Assembly: GCA_037042915.1 (NCBI GenBank)
Contig: CM073199.1
Coordinates: 3,812,946-3,876,945 of the forward strand
DNA from: Auricularia sp. M13
Taxonomy: Eukaryota > Basidiomycota > Agaricomycetes > Auriculariales > Auriculariaceae
Reading direction: 5' to 3'
DNA length: 64,000 nucleotides
Positions 19,831-32,161 of the stretch are shown here, piece after piece (position 1 is the first letter of the stretch; each line of letters opens with the position of its first letter). A program made the translations under genes and the position numbers. The notes under the pieces were generated by a model. The model searched no databases. It had not been told where the DNA came from and worked only from the letters and a program-made list of their open reading frames with translations.

Positions 19831-22800
19831 CTACCAGCAAGCAACCCTGAAACGATGTGAGCCGGGACAATGACAGCACGGGCCGCACGACATACCACCC
19901 GAAGTAGAGTCTACAAAGGTTTTCGTCACTGCGCGCTTGGTGCACGAGTTGGTTGAACTGTTGCTGAACAGACAGAACTTCGTTCGGATTGAAGTCGCGC
20001 CCTGACCGAAGTTAGCCCGCGCCGACCACATGGGCGACAAACTACCGTACCAGTCAACTTGTTCTTGACGCGGTTGTACACAAACAGGGCGCGCTCGTTC
20101 CTGATCTCCTGCTGCGATATGCGCTCGCCCGAGGCGTCTATGCATGCGTTGGTCAGCGAATCGCGCCAAGATCCCGTTCTAACTCACCTCCGAAGATCTC
20201 GTTCTCATTGGCTCGCATCCTCTGAACGGGCCCATCTTGACTTGCGGTCGACCGCGTTCGCCGTCGTTCGTGTGGGATTAAGCGCCAGCTGATGAGCGGG
20301 TCGTATATGAGGGCTACAGAACATATGAGACCTCAGGCTTTGGAACGCAAGCAGAATCGGACTAACCTTCGAGCACAGCGAGCAAGCTGTCTCGATGCTC
20401 GCGCATGAGACGAAGCGCGATTTCGCTCGTGTTGCGGAACGTTCCCTGGATGGTCGAGATCTCCATGGCGTTCACCATCATGCGTGTGAGACGGAACGGT
20501 ACGGTCTCCGGATACTTCTCGCGGTGCATCGCGACCTCGAAGCAGTCGCCAAAATCGATGTGGATGATCTTGCCCGTGAGGCGGTGGATGAGGATGTTCG
20601 ACGGATGCCGGTCGCCCAGCCCGATGACGTAGCCCAACATCGAAGTGAGAGCGACGGAGCGGGTGTACGTTGTCCGCCGCGACAGCCAGTCCGACGCAGA
20701 CGAAGACTTGAGCCACAGGATGCGGTACAAGTCCATGCCGGTCGTCGAGTTCATGGCGTGCTCAAACACTTCGATCTTCTGCATCAACGTCAAGTAGTCG
20801 TACTCGGGCGCCATCTACGAAGACGTGAGTACGACCTAGAGACGGGAAACAACAAGGATGCACACCTGCAGCATGAGCCTGTTCTCGAGGTTCAACAATA
20901 CGTCGCGCGAGGTGCGGTACTGCTCTATCAGATAATGCAGAGTATCAGTCTCCTGCGCCCAGCCAATAAGGCCAGCGTTCGGCGCAATCGGTACAACGGG
21001 CAACGACTGAACATGAAGGCGTCGCTTTATGCTATCGGAATCGTTCGCAAGGAGAGTGTTGACCAGCCCGAAGAACTGCATGACGCGCTCGTCTTGCCGC
21101 AAATCCTCGTGGCCTATAACTTGTCAGAGGGAACGGAGCGGACGGTCACGACGGCTGACCTTTCAGCGCGTACTCGTAGTCCTGCCCGTCGCTACTTTTC
21201 ACAGAGAAGCGACGCGGCTTCTTATTCGACTTGACAAGGACCGTCAGCTGAGGCGAGAACTTCTGAATGGTGAGCGGCGGCTTGTTCGCGGCGTAGGTGC
21301 CTAACGAGAGCGTCAGACACGAGCGTTGAAAAGAACGGGGAAGCGTACCTGGAACAACGAGCACCAGATCTCGAGCGTGTAGCAAGTACGGCGAGACTTG
21401 CTGCAGGTTCAGTATCGGCTGCGGAGGCTGGCGCTCTAATCTTCGGTACACCTGTCAAGAGCTCAGCAGGCGCGATCCAACGGGATGGCAATAACAAACT
21501 TGAGTATACAGTATCCATGCCCGCTCAAGATCTCCAGGATTCCCGGTCCGCAGATACCGACGGCACTCCTGACGCGCGCCCTCGAGATCGCGCCCATGCG
21601 TGTGCACGAACGCCATCTCGTCCGTAGTCGTGGGCCCCTACAACAGCTGAGCAAACAATAGGGAAGAACAAATCAGGATACGCACCGCCTCGACCATATC
21701 ATGCAGAGGGTCCAGCACCGCCAACATCCCTTCTATATCACCACGGTCGACGTACAGCTTGGACGCCGTATCCAGCCCTTCGCGCCAGAGTTCATGCCAA
21801 AGGATGGCGACGCGGATAAGCTCCTGGCTGACGAGCAGCGCCTGCTCGACAAGCGTCGGGTCGTGATTGCGCATACTCTCGATCAGGATAATCGCAGAGC
21901 TCTGGCGCGGTGCGCTCGGCGACTTGGACGCGACGGTGAGCGGGAAGATGAGCGGCTGGGGATGCTGCCGCCCGATTTCCTTCATCAGAACGTGAATGTT
22001 TGCGCGAATGAGCGGATTCGGCGCGGATATACGAGCAATGATCTATGTGCGGGTGGTCAGAGAAGCGCCAGCGGCGAAGACGGAGCGACGCACCTGGGGT
22101 ATCACATCCAACCAGGTATCAACGGGCAGACGGGTAAAACTGTTGGCAATCGCGCGGCTGACGGTGTCGTGGCCGCCGAACTTGAACCAGAGCGTAACTA
22201 GGCGGAGCACGTCCTGGAGCGTGCTCTTCTTCGCGAGGCTGATGGCGTGGACCAGACCTGTAGCGTGTCAGCGCGGAAGAACGGCAGGCGCGCGAGCGTG
22301 GTGCGTACCATCAACGGCAAGAACGGCGCGCGCGGCGAGGATGTCGCCATCGACGTCGTCGAGATGGTAATCGGCACGAGCCTCGACGGAGCCGAGCGTC
22401 TCGATGTTGGCCAGCGCCCACATGTGCCACGCCTTCCACCAGTTGCTATCCAGAGTCGTCGCCTTCGAGATGAGGTCCAGCACAGACTGGGAGTTATGCT
22501 TCACATCGCAAGGATCAGCAAAGAATATCCTGCCCACCAGGAACAGCGCGCTCACCTCGGTCCATGACGAGTTGCCGCGGATATGCCACTGCGCCTGCTT
22601 GAGGTAGCACCGCGACAACAGCTTCTCGGCCGCCCGCGCCTGCGCGCGCGCGTTCTCCGCCATGACGGGGTCGTTCGCCGGGACGGGCTGCGCGACGAGC
22701 CGGTTCAGGTCGCGCTGCAGCTCCGTCGAGAAGTCCGCGAGCGATCGCTGCGCCTCTGCGCGCTCGCCCGCCGCCCATATGAACTTCATGTACGAGTAGA

Positions 22801-25800
22801 TGACGTCTGGGTCCGCGCGCTCCGACTACAGCGACACATGAGCTCAGAAGCGCGGGCTAAACAGCGGAACGCACGTTATCAGGCCCGCCCAGCGACGAGA
22901 GCGTCTTCTCGGCGAGCTCGAACCGGCCCGACTTGCGGCAGAGGTTGGCGAACTTGATCCACATGTCGGTCGCATCCTGGCGGTCGAGCACCAGCGAGCG
23001 GACGAGCAGCAGCCGTTGCCAGACTTCGATATCAGGCTGCGTTCCGCGCAGGCTAAGCCAGGGGCGTATCAGCACGGCGCGCGCGCGCGGGCGGTAAACG
23101 AGGAACGGACGCACCGCTTCATCCAAGTCTGCCGCAGGAGGTGCTGCCGGTCCGGCTGGTCAGACGCCTGCTTGTATTGCACGATTTCCTCGAGCTCCGA
23201 CAACATCTGGGCGCGTATCAGGTGCCTATCGCGACAAGTCAGCTACGTGGTCTGCCTCGCGCGCGATAGATAGCACTCACTCGTATCCGCGCTCGTAGTC
23301 GTCCAGGAGCAGCGGCATGAGCTCGGGCTCAAGCAGCCGGCGCGCGACAGACACGTGCTTCGCGGCGCTCTCAAACCGCGCGCGGTGCACAGCAAGCACG
23401 GCGGCGTAGAACGGCCGATCGCCGCCCTCGGCGTCCATGCCCGCCACATAGTCCTCCAGCACGTCCCAGTCCTCCATCGCCCACGCCGCGGCGGCCCCAA
23501 GCGGCGCAATCGTCTTGCGCGCGTCGACCTCGCCCACGCAGCGCGCATACGCCTCGCCGGCCGTACGCGCGAGGCCCGTCCAATCCCCCAGCGCATTGAG
23601 GCAGCGCATCCGCCCCAGCGCGCTCTGCTCATCGCCCGCATCGGCGCGCGAGTATCCCTGGAGCGCCTCCTCCCACCGCCCGAGCTTCTCGAACCAGCGC
23701 TCCTGCCGGAAGTCGGCGAACTGCTCGCGCGCGAGCAGCAGCGTGCCCCACGCGGCGTCCAGCTGCCGCAGCTTCGTGTTGACGTCGATGATCGCCTCGA
23801 CCGTCGCCGCGCGCGGCGTCTCCGTCGCGAGGAACTCGTGCTCCATGTAGTGCAGCGCGGCCGCGTACGCGCCGCACGCCGCCGCTGCGCCGCTCAGCAC
23901 GCGCGCGGGGATCGCCAGCGGCTTGTTGTGCCGCTCCATCGACTCCACCAGCTCTAGCACGCACACCGCCACGTCCGCCGGCGTCTCGGGGTGCGTGAGC
24001 GCCGTCTCCAGCGCCGCGGTCATCATATCCTAGCAAGTCGAGCATCAGCACCAACGTCCCTTGCCCAGGTTGAAATCGTACCTGATAATCGGGCCCCACA
24101 GCAACCCACACCGACAGAAACGACACGGGCAACAACTTGCGCCCCAGCTCGACCGCAATCGGGCCGTCCAGATGCAGCAGGCTCAAGCAGCTCCGGAGCG
24201 CGGGGCTGGGCGACTCCTTGAGCAGCTCCGCGCACAGCCGGTGCAGCCAGTCGTGCCAGTCGGCCGTGGCGGACGTGTCGCACACCGCGCGGAGGACGCG
24301 CGTCTTGACGCCCTGCGCCGCGCGCGCGGCCGGCTCGGGCGCCGGCGCGGGCTGCGCGTGCGCGAGCACCAGCTCGCTCTCGTCCACCGCGCGCTCGCCC
24401 GCCACGAGCCGCGCCACGACGCGCGCGTACCGCGCGTGCTGGATCCCGTGGCGCTTTATCGCCTGAACCAACCAGCAGCAAACGGTCAACGCGGGGCGAG
24501 AAAAGTGAAAGGGCAATTTGACGTACCGCATCGACCAGCGGCACGAACAGCGCATAGTCCGCGCCGGCGCGCGCGGCGAGCGCCGCGAGCGCGTCCATGA
24601 CGGCCTCGCGCAGCTCCTCGCTCTCGCCCTCGAGCGCGCGCACGAACGGGTGCACGACGAGACTCAGCATCGCGCCCATGTCGACGCGCGCGGCCATCGC
24701 CTCCACCGCGCCCACCGCCGTCCTTCTTACCGCCCAGTCGCCGTCCTCCTCCGTCGCCCGGACGACGGCGGGCAGCACCAGCGCGAGGTACGGCGCGAGA
24801 CACACCGCGAGCGGCGCGAGCGCGCGCAGGACGTGCATGCGCGTCGCGGGGCGCTCGGCGGGGTCGAGCGCGGCGAGGAGCAGCGGGACGAGGCGCGGCG
24901 CGAACGCGCCGAGCTCGCTGTCCATCGCGCGCGCGAGCGCCTCGACGAGCGTCGCGAGCGCCAGCCGCAGCGCCGGCGCGGCCGCCCAGAGCGCGTGCAC
25001 GAGCTCCAGCAGCTGCGGCAGGTACGCGCGCACGTGCGCGCCGATGATCCCCACCAGGATCGCCAGCTGCTGCAGATGGAACTCCTGGTAGCGCACCGTC
25101 GACTCGCGGATCACGCTCGCGAACGTCGGCACAATCTGCGCGGCGAGCGTCAGCCAGCGGACGAGGGCGGGATGGGGATCGGGGAGCTGGGGGTGGTGTG
25201 GGTGTGGGTGCAGGTGCGTACCTGCGGCAGGAACACGACGGCGCTCAGCCCCTGCGTCTTGAAGATGCTCATAATCGCCTCAACAGCCACATGGTGCGCC
25301 GCATCTTTCAACGGGTTCTCCAAAATCTCCAACAACGCCCTCACGGCGACCCGCAAATAATACTCCTCGCCCGCGGCGCCGCCGAGCGGCACAGCGACGT
25401 CGATCCCGCCCTGCCGGACGACAGTAGCAGCAAGCGCATCGTCCTCCCCGAGCGGCGCGCGCCGCTGCGGGTCGACCGCGCCGAGGATGCCGAGCACCTT
25501 GACGGCCTCCTCGCCCGGCATGCGCGCGAGCAGCGGCAGCAGCGCGGGGTACTCGACGAGCGGGCGCACGACAAAGCCCGTCCCGCCGCACACCCTCCCC
25601 AGCGCGCCGACCGCCGCCGGCCGCGCGTCCTCCAGCGCCGTGAGGACGGCCGCCATGATCTCCGGCAGCCGCCCGGAGGCTTGCACCTCGGCCCCGGCCA
25701 CGGCGGCCAGCTCGCCGATTGCGTTGAGCGCCGCGGTCGATTCGGCTGGTGCGGGCGAGGATGTGGCGGGCAGGAGGACGGCGAGCATTTGACGGGCGTA

Positions 25801-28800
25801 GGGCGCGATGTGTGCCCCGGCTGAGCGGGTTGCGAGCGCGAGGAGCCCGGCGGCTGAGGCGCGTGCGCGGGAGGTGGGCGCGTGTTGCAGGTCGGCGATG
25901 AGCTGCAGAGCGGGCGTCAGCGCGAGCTCAATTCAGAGGACAAGGCGAGCGCGGTGGGTGGAGACAACGAGTAGGCCAACGTCGACATAATTATGTCGCG
26001 AGCGGACGCGGGTTCACAAACCCCACATCGACGACGCGGGTGGAGGGCAAAGGGAACGGTGGGTCAAGGGGCACGAACGAAAACGCCAAACACACCTGCG
26101 CAACGACCCCCCTCAACGCCGGCAACACATAAGCGGGATTAAGCAGCGCAAGCCGGCCGGCGAGCGCGAGCGCCGCGCGGCGCACGGGCAGCGCGGCGTC
26201 GTGCACGGCGAGCAGCACGCCGCGCGCGTGCTCGGCCTGCGCGAGGTGCGCGTCGAAGCGCTCTGTGAGCGCGCCCAGCACGTCGGCGCGGATCGTCGGG
26301 TCTGCGTGCAGGGGAGGAGTTAGCGAGCGTTTTCAAGCAGGGCGCGGGCGAGGAGATGGGGTGCGCGTGTGAGGGGAGACGGGGTGGGTGCGCGGCCAGG
26401 AGATGAATGGGCGGATGGCGCCGAGGAGATGAGCGGGTGCGCAGGGCGGCGAGGATATATGTACGGGTGCGCGGCGAAGACGCGTTCCCCGGCGACGGTC
26501 GTTCGTACGCCCGTGTACATATCCCAACCCAGCGCGCAACCCACCCTGCACACCCCATCCCTCAAAAATAAAAGACGCAAACTTACCAGGATCAGCCACG
26601 CCCACCCTCACAAGGCACCCGAGCACCTCGTGCACGATGCCGGTGGCGTGCTGGCTCATGTGGTACACCGTCGCGTCGCGCAGCAGCAGCGCCGCGCACG
26701 TCTGCGCCGCCGCGCGCCGCACGCCCGGCGAGGGGTGCGCGATGTACGGGAGCGCGGCGTCGCGGATGAATTCGGTTAGGGTGTGTTCTGTTGGGGAGAT
26801 TGGGAGTTAGCGGGAGGGCAGGGCGCGCGATTGGACAGGGGACACCGGGCATCAATGTGGAGATGGGAGCGGGAGAGGGAGATGGAGGTCGCAGAGGCTG
26901 GGCGAAGGAAAGGAGCGCGTGGAGGATGACCGACGCCCGCGCGAGCCAGAAGGGCGTGCGGGTGTGCAGATGAGGGCGGCGCGCGTGTACAAAGGAAGGA
27001 AGGCGCGCGACGCGAATGAAAGGCAAGAGTGAAAATCTACGCACCACTAAAGTCAAAGCTCCCCAGAATCTCAAGCGCCAACACAAGCGCGTCCGCATCC
27101 TTCTCCTTCTCCTTCTCCTGCGTCTGAACCGGCGCGTGTGCCTTCCTGGACGGCGTCTTCGGGCTCTGGTTCCCGTTGCCGTTGACATTCGTCTGGCCGT
27201 TAATCTTGGTGTTGGTGGCGATATAATCGGAATCGTACGGCGGCGCGCCGCACGGGACGAACGGCCGGCCGGTGAGCGTGCGCGCCAGCGCGTCGAGCAT
27301 CCGCACTGTCGTCAACGCGGGCGCGTCAGTCGCGAGCGGGAATGAAATAGGAGGGGCGGACGCACCTTGGATCGGGCGCAGGAGAGCGGGCAACGCAGCC
27401 GCGATGTACCCGAGGACCTCGAACAGCCCGCGGCTGAGGCCGCACGCGAACATGTCGTCCAGCAGCTCGTGCACCGCGCCCAGCACGAGCGGCGCGACCT
27501 CGCTCCGCACGAGCATCCCGACGCACGCGAACACGGCCGCTGTGGCGTCTGAGCGGTCTTTCTCGCGCTCTTTGGCGTCTTTTTCTTTCGATATGCTGGG
27601 CCAGAGAAATGCGGCTGCGGCGGTGGGAGTTGTTGGATAGGGGTGGGAGTGGTAGGGGGAGGAGTGGGCGAGGGAGGCGGAGTGTAGGGCGGCGCGGACG
27701 TGCTTCATGATGCGGTCCAGGAAGGGCCGCACGTCCGAGCCGACTGCGCGTGCGAGGCGGCCGATGGCGCGGAAGGCGACGTCGCTGCATCCGTCGTCGT
27801 TTCAGTAAGGAAGGGCAGGATGGGAGGGAGGGGGAAGGCAGGACGCACCGGTCGGCGGGGACGGCGAGGTGGGCGACGAGCTGGTCCATGGAGGCGGCGA
27901 GGTAGTGCTCGACGAAGGTCTGGGTGTCGTACTCGGCGAGCACGGGCACGAGCGCGATGACGGTGTGCAGGATCAGCGGGTGGTGCTTGGCGTGCTTCAG
28001 GTGGATGATGGCCGACGCCGTTTCGACGAAGCTGTCGCGCATGAACTGCACACCGTTCAGAGCGTCAGCGACGGATGGGATGTACTTATTGGGCGGGCGC
28101 GCACCATCTTGGCGTGCAGCAGGAGCGCGGCGTGCGTGAGCAGCGAGCCGTGCACGATGTCGGGCTGCGCGCTCTGCTGCAGGCCGAGCTTGGCCTGCTC
28201 GAAGACGCGCGCAAGGAGCGCGTCGCCGTTCGGCGCGCCCTTGTTGGACAGGATGTCCAGACACAGCGCGAGCAGGTCTGCGGCTGCTTCGCGTACGTAC
28301 ACCTGCGTGTGTCGCCGTCAGCGTCAGCGTTTAGTATACTCCTGGGCGACGCACCCTCGGATCGCGCAGCGGGACCTGCAGCTTCTCGAGTACGACGTCG
28401 ACGTGCTTGCCAAACGGGCCGGGGAGGTGTCGCGCAATAGCAGTGAGGACGAGCACGCCGGCATAGCGCTCGCCGCCCTTCGCGCCGGGCACGCCGAGCA
28501 GCTCCGCGGCGCCGGGGACCTCCTGGTCGACGAACGGCTCGCCGAAGCCCGCGCCGCCCGCGCGCAGGATCGCGTCGGCCGTGCGCGCCGCCGCGCCCGG
28601 GTGGCTGAGGAACAGCGGCGACACCGCGTTCCAGTATCGGTACGGCGAGCGCGGGTCGAGAGCGAGCAGGGCGTCGATGGCCGCCAGCCCGGCGAGCGGC
28701 GCGTCCGCGACGAGCAGCAGCACGTGCCGGTTGATCACCTCGTCCCACACCGCCGCCCCGTCGCCCGCCGCCTCCGCCAGCGCGCGCGCGCCCGCCTCGC

Positions 28801-28864
28801 GCGCGGGGGTGGACGTCGAGGCGCGCAGCCGCGCGAACGCCGCCGCTATCGAGGCCTCTGCCAT
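19831..28864 (-). CDS. TOR: TOR serine/threonine kinase (PIKK family), divergent
   Basis: Master growth regulator, catalytic subunit of TOR complexes. The ATG at 28862-28864 opens [16 protein letters not shown]; the TAG is at 19831-19833. There are many introns, mostly 45-65 nt. In transcript order: HEAT repeats (28.86 to about 24.5 kb, very Ala/Leu-rich); FAT (about 24.1-22.2 kb, for example [32 protein letters not shown]); FRB (about 21.9-21.4 kb, [20 protein letters not shown]); kinase N-lobe (about 21.4-20.85 kb, [20 protein letters not shown]); C-lobe (20.82-20.36 kb, [11 protein letters not shown] catalytic loop, [12 protein letters not shown]); and a short FATC after introns at about 20.09-19.83 kb ([13 protein letters not shown], then VACW). 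Catalytic Asp, Asn and the DFG Asp are intact, so the enzyme should be active. FRB and FATC carry unusual substitutions (see findings), so this may be a second, specialised TOR. Exon edges are approximate. Confidence 0.93.
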
Positions 28865-31800
28865 CGTACTGTCGCTGCTGTCGGAACGGGCAAAATCGCG
28901 GAGATGGAATCCGATCCGCCGTCGTTTGCACCGAGCTTGCTGCATTCCGGCCCGGGGCCGCCGTTCGTTGTCTCTGTCTTTCCTGGTCGTGCGACCAACG
29001 ACGCAAGCGAAGAATGACACCCCCGCATCCAGTTGCGACTCGCGTTGTATTTGCAGGATGGCGGGCGCAGCCTCGTGTTTGCCTCCCCGTTAGATAACGA
29101 GATAAGCTGCGGCGCTGTGACGCCCTCGCACTGGCTGTCCCCCCCACGGCCAGTAAGCTTCAAGCTTCTTGCTCCTGACGCCCGCCCAGTACACACGTGA
29201 CCCGTATCTGCCTCGCCCTGCGCGGCTACTGCCCTCGGACGTTCTGCTCGCGCGTCTCGTGCGGGCGAGCGCTGCGTCCTGACTCTGCGCTCTCGAGGTG
29301 GGAGACGCTAAATCGTTCGAGATACAGCTACACCGCTGCCACTTTTCCCGTGTGCCTCTTGTCCTCGGACTATCTGCTCGGCCATGCGCGTCTCGTGTGA
29401 GCAATCGCAGGCGCGATAGCCATATCGCGCTCTGCGTCTCCCTGTACTGACGTTGCTCTCTTCCAGCGGTGCATGTTGCAGCTTGGTCAGTCTGCAGCTG
29501 GAGCTCCACCACTCTCCTCGCGCGCCGCGCGCTTAGGTAAGCTCCCCTTGGAACCGGACGAACGCGCGGACGAGGACGACGCGGTGGCCCAGTGGGAGCG
29601 CGAGATGCGGCTTTTGCGGCAGCGCATGCCTCTCCCCGGAACTGCTTCGGAGGACGACGAGGAGCGCGGAAATGTGGAGGTCAACGTCCCGTCCGACGAC
29701 TCGCCCAACCGTCACCACCAGCACAGCAAGCGCGCCGAGCGTCTACATATCTGCTCCGCCGTGCGCGTCTCGATTCATCAATCGCTCGTGTGACGCTCGT
29801 CCCGCTCAGTGTTTGGTGCTGTGAGTTGCATGCACCGCGAGCTTGGACTTTGCGCTCTCCCGCCATGCAGACTATGCGACTTGCGCGCACGGACTTCTCG
29901 TTCCATCACAGTAGTCGCAGGCGTGATAACTGTAACCAGTACCGCGCGTTGGGGCCCCGCATTGTGTTTCGCACTATGAATGTTAATACGCGCGATTTTG
30001 CCTGCGCGACTCGTACCTAGGCCTGACTCGGACTCTCTGCCTGCGCGCCTCGTTCCAGTGCATTTGTGCCGTTCTACGAGCCGACCGGGCGCCCGGCGCT
30101 GTGTCTCGCCCTCTCTTTCGCGCGCTGAAAACTCGGGACGAACTGCTTGGATTTTGCGCTTTCGCAGCTCAGTTGGGTCATCCTGCTGTTCCTCAACTCC
30201 TAGCTTCGCGCTACCGACACGCGTCGATGGGCGTTCAACTCTTCCCTGCGGAATAGATACTAGCTGAGCCCGGGTCGCGCGTACCGTTATTCCGCGCACG
30301 CACTCTATCTCTGCCCGCTCCTCTGTCTTCTCGCGCTTTACCCAACGACGGTGCTCGGAATTCGCGCTTCCAACAAGATTCATGACTTTGATCCATTCAG
30401 CTCCAGGCTGTCGTATCGCGCGATGCTTCCGCGTCCTGGCCAGCCACTCGCTTTATCCTGGCAGGCTAAGAACATGCTCTCATTCGACTCGCGCTGCGTT
30501 TGGTTGCCGAGTCGACACTGAAAGATACCACGTCTCGCGTGTCCACGTCCGGTTTGCCAGCGGTTTGTGACACTCTTCGCAGGAATCTGCAGTATTGGCG
30601 GTACAGACATTCCATGAGCGCATGCGGGCCGGTTGGTCTTGAGCTGCAGTTCTATGCGAGCTCCTGGGTTCCTGAGTTTCCGCTTCAACTGCTAGCGCCG
30701 GGCATGAACGACCCGGTACTGGAACCCTGGTGGGATGCGCGTATCTGTATCCAACTCTTCGCGCGCTCCATATCGCCGTCCCATCGCGACGACCTGCTCT
30801 GGCTTTTAATCGCTTTTTTTGTGACCACCATCGCGACTTAGTGGCTAGAAATCGCATATTTGCAGTGCAAATGAACGCGTCCCTGCCGCCACGCCGGCGT
30901 CTGTCTCTCGATTGTCATTGTCAGGATCAGATCAGGACGCGCGCGGTACACGCTTTCCTTTCCGAGAGGCTCAGCGATCTTGCGCCGACGACTGACTCTG
31001 GTGCAGCAGACGTCTCAGCATCCCCAGCTTCGGACTCGGCCCCTTGAGCTCCGCAGACTGTTCTGAGGATGCGATGCCTGGCGTGTGATTCTTCAGCTTC
31101 GGTACGACAGTGCAGGCCGGCAGACTCGTTTGCGTGTCTGTGGCCTCCAGCAGGACCCAGCGCGCGAGTTTTAAAGTAGCACCGGGTGCTCTGCCTCTGC
31201 GCCGATCTCCGACTCCATGTCCCGCGTGCGAGTCTGCGTGTCTGCGGCTAAATGTGCCAATCTGCCTGTGCGGGTCTGCAGCCCCGGACTCGATACGCGG
31301 CGAGTGAGTGTGCAGCCTCGACTCCCCACATACATTAGGCCGCAGCTTTAATTCTGATCGTCGGTGCCCTGCGGGCGCGGGTGCAGCGTTGATCACTGTC
31401 GGACAGTGATAACAGAAGCCCGTCGCTCTCTTCAGCGTCTGAAGTGCCCGAGATTCCGAGCCCGGCGCAGGACCGGAGATCTGGGAGCTGGCCATGGTTT
31501 GATGCAGGTATTGGGTTGCGGTCGACGATCCACCACTGGACGCGTTATGTGGGCTGCGTTCGCGATCTGCGAGGCTAGCAGACCCGGGCACGACCCTGCT
31601 GGTGGTGCCGGACGAGATTATGCGGAGGAGCAAGCGTCTCTTCATGTATTGTTGCCGGCGAGGGTGACCAGCGGCGCAGTGAAGTGCCTCTCCATTTGTT
31701 CGAGACTGCTCATAGGAGTTGAATTAGGGCGCCTTTGACGCGCAGTCATATCGCGAGTGTTCTGAACGGCGTGTTGGTCGGCATGGGTCACCATATAGGC

Positions 31801-32161
31801 CTGGAACGGCAGATTCGTAGTGAGTGTGCGGTTGGTGCTGCGCAGATATGTACCATGCGCACCGAGCACGCTAGGAAGACCTCTCGAGCTTACTATTTGT
31901 TCTTCAGTTGTGAAGACGCCATACGCCTCTATTTATTTCGCCGAACTGTAAACTGTTTTTTAGCGAAGGTCTGGTGCGAATGAGCAGATGGTCTGCGGTA
32001 AGATACCGATGAAATGACAATGTCATTGGGTGATGCCGCTGGCTTTAGCCTACTAATACGTATGAAAGTCGTCCTGGACTGCTTCTGCGGCGCAAGAAAG
32101 GGAGCATTAGTGCTGTATTTGCGGTTGTTGACTGCGTCATCGATCCGCATCGCCACTCGGC
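28865..32161. other. Gene-poor 3.3-kb region
   Basis: No convincing gene. It begins with the TOR promoter and ends with the F-box 2 promoter. Both strands carry medium ORFs (for example plus 29592-30020, minus 29778-30383, minus 30971-31645), but they are Arg/Ser-rich, overlap antisense partners of equal quality and show no motif. Words such as GCGCGTCTCGTG, CTGCGCGCCTCG and TTTGCGCT recur in loosely similar order between about 29.2 and 30.5 kb, suggesting very old, decayed repeats. I could not define a unit. Confidence 0.4.

Noticed and set aside
24023-25360. Long plus-strand frames antisense to TOR
   Set aside because: They are Arg/His-rich shadows of GC-rich HEAT and FAT exons. The minus-strand frames match TOR.
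30971-31645. Minus-strand 224-codon frame as a gene
   Set aside because: Ser/Arg-rich, no motif, and an equally open antisense frame. Low stop density explains it.
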